Source: Mesorhizobium jarvisii
GTDB lineage: Bacteria > Pseudomonadota > Alphaproteobacteria > Rhizobiales > Rhizobiaceae
Reading direction: 5' to 3'
Length of the DNA stretch: 64,000 nucleotides
Assembly (NCBI RefSeq): GCF_003601985.1
Contig: NZ_QZXA01000003.1
Location: 124,001-188,000, forward strand
Within the stretch, counting starts at the first letter, position 1; every line of letters starts with the position of its first letter. Below the pieces are notes generated by a model. It had not been told where the DNA came from, made no database searches, and saw only the letters and a program-made list of their open reading frames with translations. The translations under genes and the position numbers were made by a program. This document shows, one piece after another, positions 7,944 to 16,547 of this stretch.

Positions 7944-8510
7944 CTAGCCGGCGATCTCGATATCGGTGCTGAACGGCGCCGTCTTGGTCGAGTTCTGGTC
8001 ATGCATGAGGAAGTTGCACTTGTATTTCCCGGGCGGCAGTCCGTCGAGGGACAGGTCGAGTTTGAAGAAGAGTTCGCGGTTGTGCGAGCGGGAAGCGACC
8101 TGAACGCTTCCAATTTTCTCGAAGGTGCCCAAAGCTTCGCCCGAGTCGGAAAGCACGGTGAGGTCGACGGAAAGCGCGATCTGGCTGTTGCCGAGGCCGT
8201 CCGACCCATAGCCGTAGCCGACCGGCTCCATATAGAGCACGACCTTCTCGCCTGGCTTGTAGATATGATTGGCACGCTCGCTGTAGATGCCGAAGCCGCC
8301 GGCCGAATCGACCTGTTTGACATTCTGCACGGCGAGCGGCATCGCTTGCCACAAGGCCGCCTCGGCGCCGCGGAATTTCTCCAGCGCGCCGGCTCCGTCA
8401 CCGGCCTGCAGCGCCTTTTCGGCCTCGGCGGCGCGATCAGTGATTTCGCCCGCGAAAGCCGCCGGCACCGAGATTGCCAGCACCATCAGCGCTGCAAGCA
8501 TAGATTTCAT
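7944..8510 (-). CDS. Exported protein of unknown function
   Basis: A 188-residue protein with a clear Sec signal peptide (MKSMLAALMVLAISVPAAFA, cut before GE). The mature part starts with a short helical stretch (DRAAEAEKALQAGDGAGALE), then a beta-rich region containing YKPGEKVVLYMEPVGYGYG and LDGLPPGKYKCNFLMHDQNS. I do not recognise the family. The ATG at 8510 was chosen over ATG 8516 because GGGGG then lies at a normal distance. It probably folds in the periplasm as a beta-sandwich, judged only from the alternating pattern. Confidence 0.75.
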   Translation of the reverse strand: MKSMLAALMVLAISVPAAFAGEITDRAAEAEKALQAGDGAGALEKFRGAEAALWQAMPLAVQNVKQVDSAGGFGIYSERANHIYKPGEKVVLYMEPVGYGYGSDGLGNSQIALSVDLTVLSDSGEALGTFEKIGSVQVASRSHNRELFFKLDLSLDGLPPGKYKCNFLMHDQNSTKTAPFSTDIEIAG

Positions 8511-8580
8511 CCGCATCCCCCTTTTCTGCTGGGCGGACCATCGGCGAAAATGACGGTGCCGTAAATGGCCAATGCAGACT

Positions 8581-9633
8581 TCAGCCGTGCCCGATCTCCG
8601 GCACGTCCCAGACCTCGCCGGGTTGCAAGGCGCGAAAGCGCTCCGGCGGCACGCCCTCCGCCTCACGCGCCTCGGCCAGTTTGCGGACCGGTTCGTCCAT
8701 CGGTTCGTCGGTGAGCTGGAATGTGCCCCAGTGGCAGCCGGCGGCGAAGGCGGCCTTGCACAGCTTCATGCCTTGCACCGCTTCCTCCGGGTTCTGGTGC
8801 TGCGGCGCCATGAACCAGCGTGGCTCATACGCGCCGATCGGCAGGATGGCGAAGCGGAAGCCGCCATGTTTGTCCGCCATCAGCCGGTAGTTGATGCCGT
8901 CGTGGAAGCCGGTATCGCCGGCGAAATAGAGTTTGCCGCCCGGCGTCTCGATGACGAAGCCGGCCCACAGTGCCATGCGCCGGTCACGCGCACCGCGCGC
9001 CGACCAGTGATGCGCCGGCTCGATGTGGATGGCGGCGCGGTCACCGATGTCGATCCTGTCGCCCCAGTCATGCGCCGCCAGCCGCATGCCGGGAACCGCC
9101 TCGCCGATCAGCACATCGTTGCCGAGCGGCGTCACCGCCAGCGGATCGTGCTTCTCCTTCAGTCGCCTCAGCGTGACGAGGTCGAGATGGTCATAATGGT
9201 TGTGGCTGACCAGCACGAGGTCGATCGGCGGCAGGTCGTCGAAGGCGATGCCCGGTGCATTGACGCGTTTTGGCCCGATGAAGGAGAACGGCGAGGTGCG
9301 TTGCGACCAGACCGGATCGGTGAGGATGTTCAGGCCGGCCGTCTGGATCAGCAAGGTCGAATGGCCGACCATGGTGACGGTCAGGTCGGTGCCTTCGACC
9401 CTCGCGGACGGCCTCGCCTGCGGAAAGGGACTCGGGCTCGTCGCCGGCCATTTCGCGCGTTGGCCGTTGAGCTGCCATTTCAGCAGATCGGTGAAGCGTC
9501 CGGGCATCCGGCCACCGGGATTGAAGAACAAGGTGCCATCGAAATGGTCGCTGGGCGGACCGCTGTAATAGCGGTTGGCGGCTTTCTTTCTCGCGGCCAA
9601 GGCATGCTCCAGCGGGTTTCGGCTCCTAGACAT
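8581..9633 (-). CDS. Metallo-beta-lactamase-fold hydrolase (UlaG/NAPE-PLD-like)
   Basis: A 350-residue MBL-fold protein. The dinuclear metal site motif is LVSHNHYDHLDL, and further ligands are expected in FAGDTGFHDG and near the C-terminal CHWGTFQLTDEP. The long N-terminal part (FDGTLFFNPGG, LLKWQLNGQRAKWP) and the MVGHSTLLIQTAGLNILTDP strand are characteristic of the NAPE-phospholipase-D/UlaG-like branch. The substrate is unknown in bacteria; phosphodiesters or lactones are typical. The start at 9633 is the ATG nearest the conserved region, but no good ribosome site is visible, so an upstream start (ATG 9660) is possible. Confidence 0.85.
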   Translation of the reverse strand: MSRSRNPLEHALAARKKAANRYYSGPPSDHFDGTLFFNPGGRMPGRFTDLLKWQLNGQRAKWPATSPSPFPQARPSARVEGTDLTVTMVGHSTLLIQTAGLNILTDPVWSQRTSPFSFIGPKRVNAPGIAFDDLPPIDLVLVSHNHYDHLDLVTLRRLKEKHDPLAVTPLGNDVLIGEAVPGMRLAAHDWGDRIDIGDRAAIHIEPAHHWSARGARDRRMALWAGFVIETPGGKLYFAGDTGFHDGINYRLMADKHGGFRFAILPIGAYEPRWFMAPQHQNPEEAVQGMKLCKAAFAAGCHWGTFQLTDEPMDEPVRKLAEAREAEGVPPERFRALQPGEVWDVPEIGHG

Positions 9634-9869
9634 AGGCGTTGCGCCGGTTGGCGCAAGCATTTGCAAGGCGAATGCGCGGTCGCGGCCGAACTCCACGGAT
9701 TTGAGCGACGGGCGAACATGGCAGGTCGTGATTGCGATAAATTTGCAACAATCTTGCCGCAAACCCTATTTTAACCATATCGGGTTGAAATTTCGCCACC
9801 TTCTCCATCTTGGTGGAGGGTGATATTGCGCGGACGGCTTCCCCCCAGCCGGATCCGACGGAGGTTGTA

Positions 9870-10409
9870 ATGAATTTTTCGAAAAGCGGTCTTGTGGCCG
9901 CATCGCTGGCGGCGCTCGTTGCGAGCGGTTGCTCGACCTCGCGCTTCTCGTCCATGGACGACCAGCAACCGGCGCCGCTGCAGCCGGCGCCGGCCGGCCA
10001 GGTGACTTCCAACCAGTTGCCGCCGCCAGCCTCGCCCGGCACCACCGACCCGTCGAAGTTCCCGACCGCTCCGGCGAACACGCAGGTTGCGTCCTTGCCG
10101 CCGGACGGCCAGGCGCCCGCCGGGGCCTCGGATCTCAGCGCGGCAGCCGTCGCCGGCGTCTGGAATGCCAGCGTTTCCGGGCAGAGCTGCAAGATCGCGA
10201 CGCCGCAGACCAAGTTCGGCGCCGGCTTCCGCGCCGGGCCGCTGCATTGCCCGGCTCCGATCGACGGCATCAAGTCGTGGAACGTCGCCGGCAAGCAGCT
10301 GACACTTTACGATGAGAATGGCGGCTCGCTGGCGCGGCTCTATTCCTCGGGCGGCTCGAAATTCGACGGCCAGACTTCCAACGGTCAGCCGATTTCGCTT
10401 ACTAGGTAG
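9870..10409 (+). CDS. Omp19-like outer membrane lipoprotein, AprI/Inh protease-inhibitor fold
   Basis: A 179-residue lipoprotein. The signal peptide ends LVASGC, with Cys21 as the lipidated residue. A Pro-rich spacer follows to about residue 75. The C-terminal domain (VAGVWNASVSGQSCKIATPQ, AGPLHCPAP, LTLYDENGGS, FDGQTSNGQPISLTR) closely resembles Brucella Omp19, a surface lipoprotein with an AprI/Inh-type protease-inhibitor fold; the two cysteines fit its single disulfide. GGAGG sits before ATG 9870. It is transcribed divergently from the MBL-fold gene. Confidence 0.9.
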   Translation: MNFSKSGLVAASLAALVASGCSTSRFSSMDDQQPAPLQPAPAGQVTSNQLPPPASPGTTDPSKFPTAPANTQVASLPPDGQAPAGASDLSAAAVAGVWNASVSGQSCKIATPQTKFGAGFRAGPLHCPAPIDGIKSWNVAGKQLTLYDENGGSLARLYSSGGSKFDGQTSNGQPISLTR

Positions 10410-10422
10410 CCCGATCTCCCCA

Positions 10423-10471
10423 GTGCATGTCGCCCAAACTGGGGCTCCGGTTTTGGGGCAACGACGTGCAT
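10423..10471. repeat. Mesorhizobial ATGTCGCCC palindromic repeat, copy A (inverted)
   Basis: GTGCATGTCGCCCAAACTGG at 10423-10442 faces CCGGTTTTGGGGCAACGACG and GTGCAT, ending at 10471. Read on the minus strand it aligns with the elements at 37790-37839 and 38794-38841 (ATGCATGTCGTTGCCCCAAA, spacer, TTTTGGGCGACATGCA). It lies in the 81-base gap between the Omp19-like gene and zapE. Confidence 0.75.
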
Positions 10472-10490
10472 GAGAAAAACGACGTGACCG

Positions 10491-11708
10491 ATGCATCTGC
10501 GTGACGGCCTCCAGACCCATGCGACCGTCAGGCAGCGCTACGACCACCTTGTGGAAACCGGCGCGATCGGACGCGATCCGGCGCAGGAGCGGATCGCCGC
10601 GGCGCTCGACCGGCTGACCGACGAGATCTCGGCCAAGCGGCTGGCGCACAAGTCCAGCGCGCTGGGCTGGCTGTTTGCCCGCAAGCGCGAGACGCATGAG
10701 GCCGTCAAAGGCCTCTACATCCATGGCGGCGTCGGCCGTGGCAAGACCATGCTGATGGACATGTTCTTCGAGCTGCTGCCGGTCCGGCGCAAGCGCCGCG
10801 TGCATTTCAACGACTTCATGGCCGATGTGCAGGACCGCATCCAGAAGCACCGGCAGGCGCGCAAGAACGGCGACGTCAAAGAAGACGATCCGATCCCGCC
10901 CGTGGCCAAGGCGCTGGCTGAGCAGGCCTGGGTGCTGTGCTTCGACGAATTCTCGGTCACCGACATCGCTGACGCGATGATCCTGTCCAGGCTGTTTTCG
11001 GCGCTGTTCGCCAATGGCGTCGTGTTGATCGCTACTTCGAACGTGGCGCCGCAAGATCTCTACCGTGATGGGCTCAACCGCCAGCTGTTCCTGCCGTTCA
11101 TCGGCATATTGGAACGACACGCGCAGGTGCTGTCGCTCGACAGCGACAAGGATTACCGGCTGGAAAAGCTCGCCCGCACGCCGGTCTATGTCACGCCAGC
11201 CGACGACACGGCCGACCGGACGCTGGACGAGGCCTGGCGGACGATGACGCGCGGCGCGCCGACAGCCGCGACCTCGCTGACGCTGAAGGGCCGGCAGGTT
11301 CTGGTGCCGGCCGCCGCCGGTGACGCGGCGCGGTTCTCCTTTGCCGATCTCTGCGAAAAACCGCTTGGCGCGCGTGATTTCCTGGCCATTGCCGGACGGT
11401 TCTCGACCATCTTCATCGACCATGTCCCGGTGCTGGGCGAAGGCAAGCGCAACGAGGCCAAGCGCTTCATCCTGTTGATCGACACGCTTTACGATCATCA
11501 TGTGCGGCTGGTGGTGAGCGCCGAGGCGCCGCCACAAGAGCTTTACGTGGCAAAACGCGGCGTCGAGGTGTTCGAGTTCGAGCGCACGGCCTCTCGCCTG
11601 ATCGAGATGCAGAGCCGCGACTGGCTGGAGGACTGGGCTGAGCGGCGAAAAGAAAGGGCGCCGCCGGCTGCGGCACCGCGGGCTCAAGCCCTGCCTTCGT
11701 CGTCCTAA
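10491..11708 (+). CDS. zapE: Cell division ATPase ZapE (AFG1 family)
   Basis: A 405-residue AFG1/ZapE-type P-loop ATPase. Walker A is GGVGRGKTML near residue 82 and Walker B is VLCFDEFSVTDIADAM near 150. RRKRRVHFNDFMADVQDRI and VLIATSNVAPQDLYRDGLNR are further family signatures. ZapE binds FtsZ and destabilises Z-ring polymers in other proteobacteria. The ATG follows repeat copy A by 19 bases and has no strong ribosome site. The common rhizobial position just upstream of mdh and suc supports the call. Confidence 0.93.
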   Translation: MHLRDGLQTHATVRQRYDHLVETGAIGRDPAQERIAAALDRLTDEISAKRLAHKSSALGWLFARKRETHEAVKGLYIHGGVGRGKTMLMDMFFELLPVRRKRRVHFNDFMADVQDRIQKHRQARKNGDVKEDDPIPPVAKALAEQAWVLCFDEFSVTDIADAMILSRLFSALFANGVVLIATSNVAPQDLYRDGLNRQLFLPFIGILERHAQVLSLDSDKDYRLEKLARTPVYVTPADDTADRTLDEAWRTMTRGAPTAATSLTLKGRQVLVPAAAGDAARFSFADLCEKPLGARDFLAIAGRFSTIFIDHVPVLGEGKRNEAKRFILLIDTLYDHHVRLVVSAEAPPQELYVAKRGVEVFEFERTASRLIEMQSRDWLEDWAERRKERAPPAAAPRAQALPSSS

Positions 11709-11744
11709 GCAGATGGACCCAAAGCAGAGCGAAGACCCTGGTCA

Positions 11745-12173
11745 CTAAAGCCTGTACGCATACATGACGAAACTCTCCGCTTCCCCATGCGGCTCCTTGC
11801 GCGACTCATAAAGTGCCCGGGCCGGGAGGTTGTCGGGTTCGGTGCCAACCCAGGCCTCCTCGCAGCCATTCTCCCTGCCGATCGCGAACATCGCGTCGAG
11901 CATTTTGCGCGCGATACCCTGGCGCTGGAAGGCGGGCGATACGCCGACCTCGTCGATGTAGAGTTCCGCAACCTTGTCAGGATGGCGGTGGATCACCGCC
12001 GCACATTGACCGACAACCGCGCCGTCAGCCAGGGCTACGACCATGAAATGGCCGGGTTGGCTGAGATAGGCTGCCAATCGATCCGGCCTGACCGGTTCGT
12101 CGAACACATCCTCGGCGATCCACATCACAAGGGCGTCATTGCCGGCTTCAAGCCTTACGATCTCCATCTTCAT
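11745..12173 (-). CDS. GNAT-family N-acetyltransferase
   Basis: A 142-residue single-domain GNAT protein. The acetyl-CoA loop region reads IDEVGVSPAFQRQGIARKML, with the Q/RxxGxG/A-type core QRQGIA, and the C-terminal ARALYESRKEP matches motif B. The target (small molecule or protein) cannot be told; resemblance to aminoglycoside acetyltransferases is only fold-level. It is convergent with zapE and divergent from mdh. The second codon pair offers an alternative ATG at 12167. Confidence 0.85.
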   Translation of the reverse strand: MKMEIVRLEAGNDALVMWIAEDVFDEPVRPDRLAAYLSQPGHFMVVALADGAVVGQCAAVIHRHPDKVAELYIDEVGVSPAFQRQGIARKMLDAMFAIGRENGCEEAWVGTEPDNLPARALYESRKEPHGEAESFVMYAYRL

Positions 12174-12205
12174 TGTGTAACTTCTCCCAAGTCGGCTTAC
12201 AAACT

Positions 12206-12221
12206 TTGACGTTTACGTAAA
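12206..12221. promoter_or_regulatory. Candidate MerR-type operator (LiuR-like palindrome)
   Basis: TTGACGTTTACGTAAA is an interrupted palindrome (TTGACG-N4-CGTAAA). Its complement TTTACGTAAACGTCAA resembles the site recalled for LiuR-type MerR regulators of branched-chain amino acid catabolism. It lies 33 bases upstream of the GNAT start and 187 bases upstream of mdh. TTGACG could instead simply be a -35 box. The rest of the 12174-12407 gap shows nothing else clear. Confidence 0.3.
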
Positions 12222-12272
12222 TCCCAATCCATCTAACCGATTGAAAATGTTCACTCCAAAATAATCGTTTGA

Positions 12273-13376
<1,104 letters not shown>

Positions 13377-13425
13377 ATCCCACCAAAACGTCGACCCCGG
13401 CAAAACGACCTGGAGATAGTTCCCG

Positions 13426-14619
<1,194 letters not shown>

Positions 14620-14623
14620 GCCT

Positions 14624-14995
14624 GTGCCTCCACGCAAGATAAACCTGGTCGAGGCGGCGGATCAAAAGATCAGCAAGGTCTTCGATCCGCATATCGCCGG
14701 CGACGTCAATGACAGTCAGGCCAAGGTCGCCAAGTTCGGCGCGACCTTCGACTGGCACGCGCATGACAATGAGGACGAAGCCTTCCTCGTGCTGCGGGGC
14801 AGGATCGCCATCGATTTTCGCGACGGACCGGTCGAGCTCGGCGAGGGTGATTTCATCGTCGTGCCGCGCGGTGTCGAGCACCGGCCGCGTTCGCTCACCG
14901 CCGAGCCCGTGGTGCTGATGTTCGAGCCGGCGACGACGCTCAACACCGGCAACGCCAAGAGCGACCTCACCGTCACCGATCTGAAGCGGCTCTGA
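14624..14995 (+). CDS. Small cupin-domain protein
   Basis: A 123-residue single cupin barrel. Cupin motif 1 is [19 protein letters not shown] (His, His, Glu metal ligands) and motif 2 is [14 protein letters not shown] (His ligand), so a metal site is intact. It starts with GTG only 4 bases after the sucC stop, which implies co-translation with sucC, and ends 3 bases before the next gene. The substrate is unknown; small cupins of this type include mannose-6-phosphate-isomerase-like proteins and dioxygenases. The interest is its position inside the succinyl-CoA synthetase operon. Confidence 0.85.
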   Translation: MPPRKINLVEAADQKISKVFDPHIAGDVNDSQAKVAKFGATFDWHAHDNEDEAFLVLRGRIAIDFRDGPVELGEGDFIVVPRGVEHRPRSLTAEPVVLMFEPATTLNTGNAKSDLTVTDLKRL

Positions 14996-14998
14996 CCG

Positions 14999-15496
14999 AT
15001 GAACGCTGCCTCCTTCTCCTCGCTTTCCGCCGATCACCAGCGCCTGCAGGCGCTGGTCGGCGCGTGGCGCGGCGAGGAAGAGGTCGCGGCCACGCAATGG
15101 ACCGATGCCGGCACGGCGACGTCCGAAGTGCTGGCGGAGGCGCAGTTCGGCGGCCTGTTCGTGGTGCAGCGCTATCGCCAGCGCCGCGACGGCACGATTT
15201 CCTTCGGTTCGCACAATGTGTTCGGCTTCGACCAGCCGAACCGCCTCGTCACCATGCACCAGTTCGATTCAATGGGCTTTGTCCCGGCCTCGCCGGCGAC
15301 GGGCACGTGGAATGGCAGCGAGCTCAATCTGGAGCGGTCGTCGCCGCGCGGCGCGGCGCGGGTGACGTATATTTTCGACGATGCCGACACCTATCGCATG
15401 CGACTGCATTTCAAACCCGCCGGCAGCGATGGCTGGCAAGACATGGTGAGTGGCGTCTACCGGCGCGTCTCGCCTTCCTCGATCAACAGTCTTTAG
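14999..15496 (+). CDS. DUF1579-like protein of unknown function
   Basis: A 165-residue cytosolic protein with no signal peptide. HQRLQALVGAWRGEEEV at the N-terminus and repeated strand pairs (ATSEVLAEAQFGGLFVVQRY, SFGSHNVFGFDQPNRLVTMH) have the look of DUF1579-type lipocalin-like barrels, which bind small ligands. I assign only the resemblance. It follows the cupin gene by 3 bases and precedes sucD by 12, so it is translated from the same message as both succinyl-CoA synthetase subunits. Confidence 0.75.
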   Translation: MNAASFSSLSADHQRLQALVGAWRGEEEVAATQWTDAGTATSEVLAEAQFGGLFVVQRYRQRRDGTISFGSHNVFGFDQPNRLVTMHQFDSMGFVPASPATGTWNGSELNLERSSPRGAARVTYIFDDADTYRMRLHFKPAGSDGWQDMVSGVYRRVSPSSINSL

Positions 15497-15508
15497 AAAA
15501 GGGCTCCG

Positions 15509-16411
15509 ATGTCCATTCTCGTCGACAAGAACACCAAGGTGCTGGTGCAGGGCCTGACCGGCAAGACCGGTACGTTCCACACCGAACAGGCGCTGGCCTA
15601 TCACGGCACCAAGATGGTGGGCGGCATCCATCCCAAGAAGGGCGGCGAGACCTGGACAGGGTCGAAGGGCGAGAGCCTGCCGATCTTCGCCACCGTCGCC
15701 GAAGGCAAGACACGGACAGGCGCCAACGCTTCCGTCATCTATGTGCCGCCGGCGGGCGCCGGCGAAGCGATCCTGGAAGCGATCGAGGCGGAGATCCCGC
15801 TGATCATCTGCATCACCGAAGGCATTCCGGTGATGGACATGGTCAAGGTCAAGGCGCGGCTCGACCGCTCGACCTCGCGGCTGATCGGGCCGAACTGCCC
15901 GGGCGTACTCACCCCTGACGAATGCAAGATCGGCATCATGCCCGGAAACATCTTCCGCAAAGGCTCGGTCGGCGTTGTTTCGCGCTCGGGAACACTTACC
16001 TATGAGGCCGTGTTCCAGACCACCAATGTCGGCCTCGGCCAGACCACGGCCGTCGGCATCGGTGGCGACCCGGTCAAGGGCACCGAGTTCATCGACGTGC
16101 TCGAGATGTTCCTCGCCGACGACGAGACCAAGTCGATCATCATGATCGGCGAGATCGGCGGTTCGGCCGAGGAAGACGCCGCGCAGTTCCTCAAGGACGA
16201 AGCTAAGCGTGGCCGCAAGAAGCCGATGGCCGGCTTCATCGCCGGACGCACGGCGCCGGCCGGCCGCACCATGGGCCATGCCGGCGCGGTCATCTCCGGC
16301 GGCAAGGGCGGCGCCGAGGACAAGATCGCGGCGATGGAATCGGCCGGCATCAAGGTCTCGCCATCGCCGGCGCGGCTTGGCACGACGTTGGTTGAAGCCA
16401 TCAAGGGCTGA
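15509..16411 (+). CDS. sucD: Succinyl-CoA synthetase alpha subunit
   Basis: A 300-residue CoA-binding subunit. It begins [20 protein letters not shown], has VYVPPAGA-type [19 protein letters not shown], the [20 protein letters not shown]oA-site segment, and the phosphohistidine loop [12 protein letters not shown] with His at about 256. It forms the alpha-beta complex with SucC. AAAGGGCTCCG precedes ATG 15509. Length and motifs are normal despite separation from sucC by two genes. Confidence 0.97.
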   Translation: MSILVDKNTKVLVQGLTGKTGTFHTEQALAYHGTKMVGGIHPKKGGETWTGSKGESLPIFATVAEGKTRTGANASVIYVPPAGAGEAILEAIEAEIPLIICITEGIPVMDMVKVKARLDRSTSRLIGPNCPGVLTPDECKIGIMPGNIFRKGSVGVVSRSGTLTYEAVFQTTNVGLGQTTAVGIGGDPVKGTEFIDVLEMFLADDETKSIIMIGEIGGSAEEDAAQFLKDEAKRGRKKPMAGFIAGRTAPAGRTMGHAGAVISGGKGGAEDKIAAMESAGIKVSPSPARLGTTLVEAIKG

Positions 16412-16547
16412 GCGTCGGCGCCGGCAGTGGAATGAGAGCCGACGGCGGTTCGTTGGCTTTGAGGGGACAAGAAGGGCGGGTGAATCGCCCACTATCGCGG
16501 CGCTGCCGCAAACGTAAGGAGACGGAGCCAGGCTCCGCTGAAACGAC

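Noticed and set aside
9771..11687. A 638-codon frame antisense to the Omp19-like gene and zapE
   Set aside because: Antisense shadow; both plus-strand genes have clear motifs.
16412..16547. A sucA-type riboregulatory RNA in the leader
   Set aside because: That motif is known from other proteobacterial classes and I could not trace a matching structure in the 136 bases.
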